DNA of 64,000 nt from Diphasiastrum complanatum (GCA_029204225.1 CM055112.1:44085163-44149162), one strand, 5' to 3'. Positions 13,791-25,290 are shown, counted from the stretch's first letter. Notes: a model not told the origin generated them from the sequence alone. Numbers and translations are program-made.

Positions 13791-15600
13791 TCACATCTTC
13801 GGCATCGCGATTCTTTCTATGGGTTTCGACAACTGTACAGACGAAAAGAGACCACAATTGGCTGTGCGTTGTGGATTGCGAGCGGATTGGGCCGAATAGA
13901 CATTTGGTGCATCTGGTAAGTCCATTATTACAAAAGTAATGACGAACTGTACTTTTGCAATTCGGACAGGTATATCTTCAACCATTCCTCGTGGACAAAC
14001 TGTCGTTTGATCAACTAGCTTAATTGCAAAAGTTGCAAGCTTGATCTTTGTAAGGCCCCATTTTGCACATAGCTTTGTAGAAATCAAGTTAACTCCTGAA
14101 CCACCATCTATCACAACTGCTTTCTTAGGAAATTGTCTATGCTGTATCGGTAGGGTGATATTTTTTTGTTCACTTTCCCAAGCGGCTCCGACATGGAGTA
14201 CTTCATTAGATTCTTCAAATCCAGCACAAAAAAGTGGCTCTTGATGGACTTCTGGTTCTGCTTGATCTAACTTTTGCGCTAAGACTTCTTTTGCTTTTGG
14301 CACCAACTTCATGAACTCTCCCAATGAATTATTAGTCTTACTAGAAAAAATATTCATGAACAGTTCTGCTTGCGGCGCTTCTGGTTCAGTCATCTTGAAA
14401 GGTTCTTCATGATGATGCAACTGATCATTCATATTTATATGTGAATTTCTTGGAGGCTGCAATGGTGAAAAACGAACTTCAACTGTTGCTTTAGCAGCTT
14501 TGAGCTCCTCTTCCTCTTGCAGATGTTTAATCCTCTGCCTCATATCCTGATATCATCTTTTTTCTACATGAAGATTGGGATAGACTCCAGATGCTGTTGG
14601 TATATCGGTTAACTGTATAGAATCAGCAGGTATTGGACCCCCACTAGTCCTTTCTGCTTCTGTGCTCTGGTGACCACCATCAAGGGTAGACTTGATTTAT
14701 TTTGAGCTTCTGGTCTTCACTTGATTGTTATCGAATTTATAGGAGCTGTAGCTGGTGGTGATTTCGGTCTTGCTGGACAGTCTTTATAGCAATGCCCATA
14801 ACCACAGTCATGACATAATGGTAAAAATTTTCCTTTATTCGGACAATCTGCAACTCTATGATTTTCTCCACATGCACAGCATCCAAGCGATGCTCTGGTC
14901 CAGTTTCTAGAGGCTTGTTGTTGCGCAGCAGCATAAATAGCATACTGTTCTGAAGATCCACCTTCTTGCACATTATCATAGTTCCATTACTCAACACTTT
15001 TGTACGGTTCTGGTTCCATCAAATTGGCAGGAGGAGCGGAGTGCTTTGGTGGGGCAGGTAAGGCTAAACGTTCCGGGTATCCAAGAGCAGATTGTCGAGG
15101 TCTAGCTGCTGGATTTCCTCCATAATGTGGTTCTCGATATCCCATTTGGGCATATCGTTGCTGAATTATCTGAGGATTGAAGTTGCAAAAAGCAGTCTCA
15201 TGATTAGGTGAATTACACAAATGGCATACACTGATTTCCATTCGTTTTTTCAATTGAGAACACTCATTTACTGTGTGATTTCTTGTACAAATATAACACT
15301 AGACATTTTCCCTGGTAGAAAAAGTCTTCGCAAACTTCTCAGGTTCCTTGTTCGCTTTTCCGTGGAAATCTTCCAATGCTTTGATCTTCTCATCAAGTTG
15401 CGACTGCAACTTTTTCATCTGTCTCTGTTGGTTCTTCCCAAGTTTCTTGAACTCATCGAGCACCATTTATGCGGTAGCGTTGACATTTGTTGATGCAATA
15501 GTGGTGGATGTCATAGTAGTCTGCCCTTGTAGTGGATTTCTTTCCTTGCCTAATCTCAAGCCATGATCTAGTCAATCTAGCATCAAGAGACGAAGTTAGT
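13791..15600 (-). pseudogene. Ty3/gypsy element 2 gag-protease, split by gypsy 1
   Basis: The minus strand from about 15560 leftwards encodes a gag with knuckles CYICTRNHTVNEC and CHLCNSPNHETAFC. A Pro-rich linker follows, then CCACGENHRVADC and CHDCGYGHCYKDC (14971-14717). The frame at 14543-13791 is a protease region with VVIDGGSGVNLIS (active-site D-G-G form seen in gypsy) and a C-terminal MDLPDAPN. A TAG stop sits where the related gag has Trp, just before the first knuckle. The element is cut on the left by gypsy 1 at 13790, and its gag N-terminus is cut on the right by the LTR at 15601. RT, RNase H and integrase were not found left of 9354. Confidence 0.82.
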
Positions 15601-16263
15601 TGTCACACGTAGGTTCGTTCCCATGAGAGCGATAGTATAGTTCAGATTTCAGGATGCATGGAAGATTCATATCTAACTCTAACATCCATTAACACTACAA
15701 TCCATTAACACTACGCATCCATAACAAAGATAGCTTACTCTTTCTATCTCTCTCTTTCTCTCTCATAAAAAGTATAATAACATACAATTTCAATAACAAT
15801 CAAATCCAACAATTAGCAAAAACCAAAGAAAGCATGAGAGATGGAGGAAAAGTGATAGAGAGCAAGGACATTCATCAATCCATTTCTGAAGAGAACCAAT
15901 CTGCTTTATTGAAATGAGGAAATGAACATGTGTAGAAAGTCGAGTTGGTCCCTTTTTATATTAGAGAGGAGGACCCTAGCCTCTGAATCCTATTGGTCCA
16001 TTTCTGCCTCCCCAGTTATTCAAATTTTAAAAAGAGTGAGAACCATCCAAATTGGAGGGAAAACTTAACTTTATTCACTAACTTGATATTTAGCCCCTGC
16101 GACATTAAAAGTCTCACAAAAAGGCCTAAAGTCCTTTTATTGACTTGTAACTAATCAAATTTCTATGTGATCATCGGGTTGGACTTACACACGTAGGGTG
16201 ACAGATCCCTCTCACTTATTAACTAGGATTAGGATTGCCTTGGGATCCGCAAACCCTCCAACA
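15601..16263 (-). repeat. gypsy LTR (3' LTR of the element carrying the coiled-coil ORF)
   Basis: 663 bp with TG/CA ends. On the minus strand it starts TGTTGGAGGGTTTGCGG. A TATA-like AATATAAAAAGG lies near 15955 and AATAAA downstream. It is treated as a 3' LTR because a purine run (GGTGGGGGATA) precedes it on the minus strand at 16264-16277. The sequence inside its left edge does not match a PBS. The boundary at 15601 coincides with truncation of gypsy 2 gag, suggesting insertion there. The matching 5' LTR was not identified. Confidence 0.7.
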
Positions 16264-16277
16264 GTATCCCCCACCAA
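16264..16277 (-). other. polypurine tract
   Basis: The minus strand reads TTGGTGGGGGATAC immediately before the LTR start TGTTGGAGGG, as expected for the plus-strand priming site of an LTR retrotransposon. Confidence 0.65.
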
Positions 16278-16313
16278 AACTGCTGGCGGTCCCATGGCAC
16301 CTATGAGATGCAG

Positions 16314-17660
16314 TTATTGGGGACTTTTATTAGCTTCGCGACGAATCTTTATTAAATGGTACTGCACCTTCTTCATAAAGTCAAGACGGGCATTATTAAA
16401 ATCCAAATTGTGGGGCAGAAAACAATGATGGTCTCTTGCAATCCACTTTGAGGTCGTCCAAGATGTGAAGCCAGATTCCCAAGAGCCTCCCATCATTACT
16501 GCATGAAAATATAAATGAGCAATTGGCAACTGATCTTTGATATTCTTTGAAGCCATCAACTTATTTGGATCGAATGCCAGAGGAGGGAGACAATCGTCCC
16601 ATCTGGTTGCCACTAATGCCAACAGAGTTAGATCTTTTGCAAAGAGTGTTGATTGTCGCACTGTCGGATCTGGAGAGTGGACATACTCTCGCTGGTATGC
16701 TTGTAAAGCCTGGTGGAAATCCACTGATATTGTCCAGTTGTAGGGCTGATGGATGATTGGCCAATTGGGCATATGGATTGTGATCTTGTCCATAGCCAAT
16801 CCCAAATCTTTCCATTTATTCCTTCTCGGCATTGGCACATATAAGGATCTACCCGAAATTGGCGAGGGCTGGCTACATAACTCCTGATTGATTCCAGAGT
16901 TTTCTCAAAACGGTAATTCTCCATGTCGGCTGCTCTCTCAATGTAGGTATTTTGTCCACTTCTTTGTCGGCCTCTATCTTGGAGGTCTTGAACTTCAGAA
17001 CCCATCCACCACATGAGGACTCATGCGAATGTTGCGATAAGAAACTCTGGATCTGGTCCTCGGCGCTGATGGGCCTTCTGAATAGTGGTGTGGTCCTTGA
17101 TGAGGATGGACCTGCTTGCATTGTCGGTAAAATTGACGGTTGTTTTGGTATTTCTGGAGCTCCCCCCAGGCCCATGCCCGAATCCAGCCTTGTATCCATG
17201 GGTACATCTTCTTGGCGCGTAGGGGGGAATTGTGACATGACCGGTACAGAAATTTGTGGTCCGGCTTCCAATACCTGAGTGGCTACTTTTTCATAGGTGC
17301 TGATTGTTCCTTTGGCCTTTGCCAACTCAGTTGAAGCTACTTCTTTGAACCTATCAAAGCGGCCTTGGAATCCCTGAAGGGCCACTTTGTACGTTTTTCA
17401 CTTTTTTGAACAAATACGCGATCTTCGTCGGTGTGACCGGATGATCTGGTATTTGTGTCTGAAGATACGCATCACGCTCAAGGGTGCTCGCATCCAATTC
17501 ACCTTGGAGACGTGTGCGATCCTGCTCTGCCATCTACAATTGACCCTTTAGCAGCTACACCTGTTGGTTTGCATCCTACACGGCCTTGTCCGCCTGATCT
17601 TGTGCGGTTGTCAGGGCATTTTGCAGGGAGCTGATGTATGACAGGTCAGCTATGTGGGAG
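16314..17660 (-). pseudogene. unrecognised coiled-coil ORF immediately upstream of the 3' LTR
   Basis: The minus strand encodes, over about 450 codons with a few stops and frame changes, a heptad-rich helical region (GELDASTLERDAYLQTQI; FKEVASTELAKAKGTIS at about 17385-17290). A Pro/Ser-rich linker follows. Next is a compact, Trp-rich domain (16838-16314) with segments such as WKDLGLAMDKITIHMPNW, FHQALQAYQREYVHSPD, LPPLAFDPNKLMASK and WESGFTSWTTSKWIARD. No membrane segment, zinc knuckle or enzyme motif is visible. I do not recognise the family. It lies in sense orientation between the body of an LTR element and its polypurine tract, where envelope-like or extra ORFs occur in some plant gypsy lineages. 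Function is unknown. Confidence 0.5.
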
Positions 17661-17882
17661 CAAGCACTAATATCAATCTATAGACAACATTAGATATCAG
17701 CTCTAATATCACTTCTATTGGAAGAAAAACAAGAAAAAACCTGATATGAAGATAATGTAGAATTAATTCAGGCGTCAGAGACAACCATACAATTCTCTTC
17801 TTAATAATGTTTGTGTGAGAGAAGCGAGAGTTATCATTCAACAAGAACGCAAAGGTGTAGAACAATAGCAAATCTGAATATT
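17661..17882. other. unassigned spacer
   Basis: AT-rich, no recognisable coding content. It separates the coiled-coil ORF from the plus-strand LTR. Confidence 0.4.
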
Positions 17883-18339
17883 TGTTGTGGGTATTTCCTA
17901 CACAATAATGAACAAGTGGATCCCACCACTTGAAATAATGTTGGCCAAGACTTACCTAGTGGGCCCCACCACAGTATAGTGTACAGTGAGAATAATAAGT
18001 GTGAGGGCACTGGCGTCCTGCGTGTGTAAGCCCAACCCAATGAGCACGCAAAATGGTTAGGTAGAGCTTGAATAAAAGACTTGGGGCCTTAGTTAGAATA
18101 AATTAATTAAAAAGCCCAAAGTCAAGTTCATAAGGATCTAAGTTAAAAGGGAATCTCTCAAACTCACATGAATCATGTGAGTTTGGCCCTTTTCCTAATG
18201 AATCATTAGATTGAAGTTCAATTAGTTTGAAGGGTTGAGATGCCATTGTGAATAGGCCAATGAGAGCCAAGATGGCCCTCCCTCCTCAACTATATAAGGA
18301 GGCCATTTTCCATTGTACACATCTTCATCTTTCTCAATA

Positions 18340-18529
<190 letters not shown>

Positions 18530-18672
18530 AGGTTGATTGGTGCATAGCTATGGGTAGGCGCTCGAGCCCCCATAGCCCCAACCATCCTTGGTGAACTCTC
18601 TTCTCTCTCTCCTCTCTCCTCTCTCTCATCTCTCCTTCTATCTCTCTACCTCTCTCTATCTCCCTTCTCTCT

Positions 18673-19095
18673 CTCTTTTTGATAAAGGCCTCCTTCAAGA
18701 GTGACCAGTCACGTTTATCTTCACGATCAAGGTTAAAAAACCACTCTCTTGCATGATTGATCATGGTCATCGAAAAGAGCTGTACCATGGCTTCCGATGA
18801 TGTCTCTCCGTAAACGTCACATGCGTTCTCAAAGACTTGAAGAAATCTTTGCGGATCAGTATTACCATTGTACTTAGGTAAATCTAGCTTTGGGGTACAT
18901 TTTTCAGTACGTGGAACATTATTCGCAAAAGCTCCGCTTAAGTGAGCGGCAACATGAAAATATGGTCGTTGATATGGAGCTTCATAATGAATGGATTCCC
19001 ACCTATCGAATGGGTTGGTGGATGGCTCTTGGATTTGGGATTTCATTCGGGAATTTCTGTTAAATCGAGCTTGTTCGGTGGATGGGTAGACCATC
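18673..19095 (-). pseudogene. Ty3/gypsy gag fragment, antisense to the surrounding LTR
   Basis: The minus strand from 19094 down encodes a gag with LPKYNGNTDPQRFLQVFENA and VQLFSMTMINHAREWFFNLD, typical of the gypsy retrotransposon gag core. The C-terminal part ends abruptly at the CT-rich LTR sequence near 18672. It has no stop over about 140 codons, so the fragment is comparatively fresh. Confidence 0.82.
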
Positions 19096-19132
19096 CCAGT
19101 GAACGGACCCCTATATTACAACCGACTACAAT

Positions 19133-19150
19133 TGGCGTCGTTGCCGGGGA
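19133..19150 (+). other. primer-binding site, tRNA-Asp type
   Basis: TGGCGTCGTTGCCGGGGA, one mismatch to the complement of the plant tRNA-Asp 3' end, two bases after the LTR end GACTACA. It orients the element on the plus strand. Confidence 0.85.
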
Positions 19151-20010
19151 GCGCCAACGTTGCTCACCGCATAGCTGCTTCTCCTTCTCCACTCTTTTCG
19201 GCTTCCTCCCCCTCACCTCCTCTTTTTCTCGTTCTCTTGAATCTCCAATTCCAATACAAAAAAAGAAAAAACCCAAGCCTCTCTCTCTCGTGCTTGCTTG
19301 CTGCTGCTCCCCATTCTCGCTCCTTGCTCCTCCGCCTTTCCCTACCTCGCTCCCTCTCCCTCTTGCTCGCTCTCTCCCTCTCTCGTTTGCTGCTCGCAAC
19401 ACCACTCCCCCTCTTGCTCGCACCCCCCTGCTCTCTCCTCATCCGCCCCTTTCACCTCCCTTCTGATCCCCTCTCTCGCTCCTTCCTCCGCTCCCTTCCC
19501 CTCCTTCCTCCACTCTCCCTGCTGCGCTCTCCTCACCCGCTCCCTTCCTCACTACCACCCTGCTGCTCTCTCCTCACCCGCTCCCTTTTTCTCCTTCCTC
19601 CGCTCTCCTTGATGCGCTCTCCTCACCCGCTCCCTTCCTCGCTACCACCCTGCTGCTCTCTCCCCTCTGCTCCGCTCCCTGCTCTCCCTGCTGCTCCCCC
19701 TTCCTTCCCACCCCTTTCTCTCTGTTCGTTGCTCCGCTCTCTCCTCTGCTCCCTTCCCCCTCTTCCCTCGTTGCCTTCCCTTCCTCCTCCATGCTCGCTC
19801 CACCTCCTTCACCTCTCTGCTCGCACCTCCCTGCCTGTCTGCGCTCCACCTCCTCTACCTCTCTGCTCGCACCTGCCTGTCTGCCTGCCTGCTCTCTCTC
19901 TCTCCCCACCCCCAGTTATCTACTCCGCTCCCTCATCTTTTCCCTCAATGTCGCACTCCAGGAACCCGCATCCCAAACTGTACCATTCCTTCTTCTTCTC
20001 CTCACCTCTT
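19151..20010. repeat. pyrimidine-rich leader with degenerate tandem repeats
   Basis: Extremely C/T-rich on the plus strand, with repeated CTCTCCTCACCCGCTCCCTT and CTACCACCCTGCTGCTCTC blocks (about 19520-19680) and CTCTGCTCGCACCTCCCTGC copies (about 19815-19885). The 322-codon frame across it is a composition artefact, with only Leu/Pro/Ser and no domain. It corresponds to the untranslated leader between PBS and gag. Confidence 0.7.
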
Positions 20011-20202
20011 AATTTTTTTTATATAATTTTAGTTATTTTCTCCCTTCTCTTTTTATGTTATCTTTGAGGTCTTTTTCGGAGTTGTGTTTTTTATTTCATC
20101 TGCTATGTTTTTTAAACCTTAACTTTTGACGATCTAGTTACCCTTGCTGTTTTTTTTTTACTGTAGTCTCTTCTTTAAAAAACAAACAAAAAAAACAAAT
20201 AA

Positions 20203-20584
20203 CAAACTTTTGTAGAGGCCTTTGAAGTTCCATCTCATTGAGACCAGGACACAGAGAAATCTGCAAGGGTTTGTTTTTCTATAAAAAATAAAAAATAAAA
20301 ATATGAATTGGGCCATTAGACTCGTTGGGAAGCGACTCTATCTCTGATAGACTCCTTCCATGACTGTCGAAGGCCCGTTTCTATTAAAAAAAAAACAACA
20401 ACAAACTTTTGTAGAGGCCTTTGAAGTTCCATCTCATTGAGACCAGGACACAGAGAAATCTCCAAGGGTTCATTTTTCTATAAATAAAATAAAAAATATA
20501 AATATAAATTGGGCCATTAGCCTCGTTGAGAAGCGACTCGATCTTCGATAGACTCCTCCCATGACTGTCGAAGGCTCTTTTCTA

Positions 20585-20616
<32 letters not shown>

Positions 20617-20796
20617 CAACAACAAACTTTTGTAGAGACCTCTGAAGTTCCATCTCATTGAGACAAGAACACAAATCTGCAAGGGTTTATTTTTCTATAA
20701 AAAAAATAAAAAATAAAAATATGAATTGGGCCATTAGCCTCGTTGGGAAGCAACTCTATCTTTGATAGACTCCTCCCATGACTGTCGAAGGCCCTT

Positions 20797-20834
<38 letters not shown>

Positions 20835-20905
20835 TTAGCCCAAGTCTCTTTGGTGAGTGACTTTGTCTTTGATAGACTCCTCCCAAGACCGCCAAGGCTA
20901 AAAGC
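20203..20905. repeat. three tandem repeats of about 200-220 bp plus a partial fourth
   Basis: Units start at about 20203, 20402 and 20623 with CAAACTTTTGTAGAG and end with a conserved TGACTGTCGAAGGCCC-like segment. A partial fourth copy (TTTGATAGACTCCTCCC) lies at 20860-20890. A (TA)n run occupies about 20801-20833. The repeats sit between the leader and gag of the plus-strand gypsy element. Confidence 0.88.
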
Positions 20906-21266
20906 GAGTTATAGTTGGTATTGAAAATCCTTCTATAAACTTGCAAAGAAGTGCCAAAAAGTAGTTTTTTGAAGCAAAACTAAACCTTTGCCAAAAATCC
21001 TATATAAGTACTTTTCCAATTATCGTCCCTCGTCCTAAGACTTTCGCTGGAAGGGCATAATTGAAATTATTTATAAAATCTACCCTTGCCCAACCCGTGA
21101 ATGTTCTAGACAAAGGAATATATCTGGTTTATTCATCCTGTCTTTTCCTCTTCCAACTCCTCATCATCAATTCTCTCATAGACATTTCAAAAATTGCATC
21201 TCACAATCTCTCTCTTGTACATCACCACACCACTCCATATCACCTTCATCTTGCACACAGCAGGCC

Positions 21267-21707
21267 ATGGCAATTTATGAGCAACTTGCCCAAATCTCAA
21301 TGCTTTCCGAAGAAACTCTCAAGGGCTGCACTGCACAATTTGCCAAGATGGCGGGAGATTGGAATTTCGGTCTTCCTAGTCACCACAAAATGGCATTTTT
21401 CTATGCCGGATTACCGCACGAGATCAAGATTGGTATGTCACCATTTACATCATATACCAGTCCAAACGAACTCTGTAAGGCAACCGCTATTGCAGAAGCA
21501 CAGATCTCGCACACACCATCACAGCCCATATCCAACATTCAAACAATCAGGGATGATAGAGCATCTAATCCACAAGATGCCACAGACAACGCTAGCCAAA
21601 GTACTAGCAGTCCGGACGATCAGATGCAAGTTGTCAGTGACACAGATGAGATGTGCAGTCAATCTGATTACCTCCCAGAACCACGAAAGGCCAATCGGAC
21701 GATCTGA
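21267..21707 (+). pseudogene. gypsy gag N-terminal part
   Basis: An open frame of 146 codons. The segment FFYAGLPHEIKIGMSPFTSY followed by CKATAIAEAQI matches the end of the gypsy gag core (a Y-x-x-GLP motif and an alanine-rich helix). An acidic Ser-rich tail follows. The zinc-knuckle part lies further right, after stops, a frame change and a repeat block. It continues the element that starts with the PBS at 19133. Confidence 0.65.
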
Positions 21708-22001
21708 CCATTGGACCAGTGCCATTATTGTTTTGAAAAACTCCAACACCTCAATGTCCAATTTGGAATCCGAGACAAAATCAAGCCAATAAGGGAATTC
21801 TGGAGATTGGGAATCAATCAACAAAAACCTCATCTATGCCACTAGCTTGCCATCAGATCACTCCTCCAAAGAAAGTGGATTGGTCTCAGGACTTTCAGAA
21901 TCTTCTCTAGTGGCTAGGCAAGGTTCGATGGAAGTATTGGTTATATCAACGAGTGGATCATCCCAGGCAGAGGCAGTTCAATCTAACTCACCATATATTT
22001 T

Positions 22002-22220
22002 GTGGAAGGGATCGAAAGAGACCTGATACCGGTGTACGCACATCAATTGAGAGGTGACGGAATCTTACACACGGTACGGTGTTTTGGATGTGGATGTAAA
22101 CATCATAGATCAGAATTTCCACACCAAAATGATCTGTCCTCCTTTAATCCTTGGTGTGAACAATGTGGCATAGTCCTCTGTAGAATTTGGATCATAAGAG
22201 TGATCCATAACAACTTGTAG
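22002..22220 (+). pseudogene. gag zinc-knuckle fragment
   Basis: The translation contains CFGCGCKHHRSEF, a CCHC knuckle whose last Cys became Phe, then WCEQCGI. The spacing is like the third and fourth knuckles of the gags at 11.3 and 14.8 kb. It lies upstream of another knuckle array, so gag pieces appear duplicated or rearranged here. Confidence 0.5.
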
Positions 22221-22319
22221 AGTATCGTAGGATTGTGTAAATTGGTGAATGCATTCTCTACGGTTGGATGCGGTTCCCACGGTGCAGAATTTGTATATGG
22301 ACTAGACGTTCTAAGGATC

Positions 22320-22810
22320 AGTTGAGAGCTGAGAGTATCCGTCGGTCGAGAACTGACGCGAGGGTGTTGGTCGAGAGTTGACGCGAGGTCGTTGGTTGAG
22401 TGCTGACGTGAGGTCATCGGTTGAGTTCTGACGTGAGGTCGTCAGTTGAGATTGGGACGGAGGCTGTCGATCGAGATCTGACACGAGGTTCTCGGTCGAG
22501 ATCTGTCTCGAGAGCGTCAGTCAAGAGTGGGACGGAGGCTGTCGGTCGAGATCTGACATGAGGTTGTCGATCGAGATCTGTCGCGAGAGCGTTGATCGAG
22601 AGTGGGGCGGAGGCTGTCGGTCGAGTTCTGACACGACGTTGTTGGTCGAGATCTGTCGCGAGAGCGTCGATCTAGAGTGGGACGGAGGCTGTTGGTCAAG
22701 ATTGAAGTAGGCCGTCGGTTGAGATGTCAATAGAAGGCGTCTGTTGAGATCTGACTGTGGCCTCCGGTTGAGATTTGAATGATGAATATCGGTTGAGGTG
22801 AAATTCAAGA
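22320..22810. repeat. 25-bp minisatellite with 75-bp higher-order period
   Basis: About twenty copies of a 25-bp unit such as TGACATGAGGTTGTCGATCG plus AGATC. In the central part three unit types alternate, so GGGACGGAGGCTGTCGGTCG recurs at 22454, 22529, 22604 and 22679, exactly 75 bp apart. The edges are more diverged. Confidence 0.92.
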
Positions 22811-22843
22811 CATGTCAGGATATTGAAGTAGTAACGGCTTTTC

Positions 22844-23760
22844 TTGGATCTGTTAGTGGACAATCACGACATGGGTGATTTGTGGAAAATACAGATGGAG
22901 TTTCTTAACCAACAACAGATGGAGAAACTCATGAAAGAGTTTCAAAACACTCTTAAGTCTATCCAGAGTTTGATGCCGGGTCAGTTACCCACTGGCCAAA
23001 TCCACCATAGACGAGAGAACACGTGGTGCCCTCACTGTCGAGGTGCACACACTGGCAATGAGTGCACTTCATACCAACCGGTCCCAGATACTTCCTTGAT
23101 CAAATGTAAAATCTGCGACTTTATGGGACATACCTCTCTTTATTGCTATTATAAGCCGAGGAACCAGCCTCACAACCAGTCAGGAGGACATACTCAACTT
23201 CCTCGACAACCGTTTATTTCACAAAACCAACACATGCACTACCAACCACAAAACAACCAAGTTCATATACAAGAGTTGCCCAGACAACCTAGACATGAAC
23301 CTCAACCACAGTTGGCACTCTTAGGACCACCTCCAAGAGGATAACCAGATCTGGGACCAGAAAAACATAGAAATCCTTGAGAGTCTACACAAACACATCT
23401 TGTTGAAAATTCCTATGATCAGTCCTATCATCAAGATACAACCCTTCCATCTGCTTGTTCTCAACATTATCAAACCGACAACTCATGCTCGTGCAAACGA
23501 GATGAGTATTCAACACCACCAGAAAATCCAGCACATCTAGCCATCCAAGATTGTTATGCTGTTTCCATAGGCCCAATGAGCAACCGCTGCTTTATTTGTG
23601 GTGAAACGAGACATTTCATGGCTGACTAAAAAGTGAAAAACCAATACCATGCAGAATGTCCCGACTGTGTCCACACAGTTTCAAGGACTGTCCTAAACAA
23701 CCTAACATGATTCTTCCAGCACGTCATATCTCATCCGAACCTGTTAGAGTTCTCACTAGA
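22844..23760 (+). pseudogene. gypsy gag with four CCHC zinc knuckles
   Basis: The 166-codon frame at 22844-23344 begins with a helical, Gln/Met-rich stretch. It carries knuckles CPHCRGAHTGNEC and CKICDFMGHTSLYC, then a Gln/Pro-rich linker. After a stop, CFICGETRHFMAD (final Cys changed to a stop) and a frameshifted CPDC...FKDC follow at 23590-23690. The order and spacing match gypsy 1 and gypsy 2 on the other strand. The knuckles would bind element RNA. Downstream protease or RT was not recognised, so the element is truncated. Confidence 0.75.
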
Positions 23761-24651
23761 GCACAACACCAACAACAAGAACAACAATAAAATAATGTCA
23801 AATCAGCTGACCCCCAGGGAAGTAACTTGACGACTTCCACATTACCAAAAGATTACTCAGACCCAAAGGTGGAACAAATCGATTCGGTCAAAATTTCAAA
23901 ATTCGATTCGGTCGAGATTTTACAGGGTTTGCGAGTCAATCAAGAGTTGAGCGTTTGGCGACTCAACTCAGGGTCATTCTCTCTTGAAAGCACTCACACT
24001 TCATCAAAAATGTAATCCATGAACATTCATTTACAGATCAGCATGCAGCCCGAATGAACGTTCAACAGTTCCTACAACTACCTACTCTAAAAACGACTAG
24101 GGAACAACTATTGAAACTCCAAGTAATCTACAGCATTAACTAAAAACAAACAAGAAAACAAGAAGTTAATCCACAACATTTTAGAAGCCAAGCCCAAGAA
24201 TCAAGAAACCAACTAGTCTTTGAATTCAAGAACATGGTTGTAAGGGGATATGCAAGAATTACTTCACAAACCTAGCCTATTTAGGTTACTTGAATGCTGA
24301 TTCCTACATTAATCCACAAACAAGAAATGAAATCTAATCCACTCTAGAAAAGCAGGAAAACTAATCCACAACCACACACAAAAGAGGGAAGGGCAAGATC
24401 ATACATGCATCACTCAAGAAACAAGCATGATCAAGGAGCTCAATGGATGCACCAAACTCGTGGAGGCTCTTCTCATTTTAGCATGGAGTAGGTATAATAC
24501 ACAAAAAGCTCCTCTTCTCAAAGAGGGAGTCTCCTAAATAAGCAAGAGAGCTCCTTAGGTGGCATCCTAAAGGCATTTCCACTATACAAAAATTACAAGT
24601 GGAATAATGCTTTTTACTAAAGGTCACCATCAAAAGGTGGCTCAAGGGTTT
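23761..24651. other. unassigned sequence after gag
   Basis: The 62-codon frame at 23827-24015 contains a weak internal repeat (DSVKISKFDSVEI) but no known domain. The remainder is AT-rich and resembles LTR-type non-coding sequence, without identifiable ends. Confidence 0.35.
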
Positions 24652-25069
24652 TCATTATGGAGGGAAACCAAAGTTTAAAATTAGGTTTGGACCTGTTATA
24701 AGAAGATGTAACTTGTGGGAAGAGAAAACATTATCTCTCTCTTATCTCATTCATGCTTATACATGGTTCTCTTTGGGTTCTACTATCCAATGGTGCACTA
24801 TATTGGTGATATCTTGCAATCTTGTGTGTAGAATGCTTATTTTATGTTATTTTTGGATCCACACGTGTGAAATATAGTAGCTTACTATTTTTGTATGAAA
24901 AAATTTCACCATATCTTACGTGTGATGTTTGATCAGTTTCTTAGTGAGTTTGCATCTCTTTCATTAAGTAGATGTTGATTTTTTCACATTGGCAAGATTG
25001 GTAGATTTGATCTATTTCTAACCAAAGATCAGGTTATGCAATTGGATCTAAAATGATATGTTCTTCACA
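24652..25069 (+). repeat. partial solo LTR of the copia A family
   Basis: Matches the right two-thirds of the 653-bp LTRs at 47346 and 52173: GGTTCTCTTTGGGTTCTACT, GGTGCACTAT, CTTGCAATCTTGTGTGTAGA, the palindrome CACACGTGTG and the terminal TTCTTCACA. Divergence is clearly higher than between those two LTRs. The U3 start is missing and no internal region follows, so it is an old truncated or solo copy. Confidence 0.85.

Positions 25070-25290
<221 letters not shown>

Noticed and set aside
19099-20067. 322-codon plus-strand ORF rich in Leu, Pro and Ser
   Set aside because: Pyrimidine-rich DNA rarely contains stops. There is no domain, the sequence is tandemly repetitive, and it sits between PBS and gag.
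21061-21792. 243-codon ORF overlapping the gag N-terminus
   Set aside because: It shadows the gag frame at 21267-21707. The His/Ser-rich translation lacks any motif, while the other frame matches gag.
22320-22810. Possible CRISPR-like array
   Set aside because: The units are contiguous, diverged 25-mers without unique spacers, and the DNA is a plant genome. It is a minisatellite.
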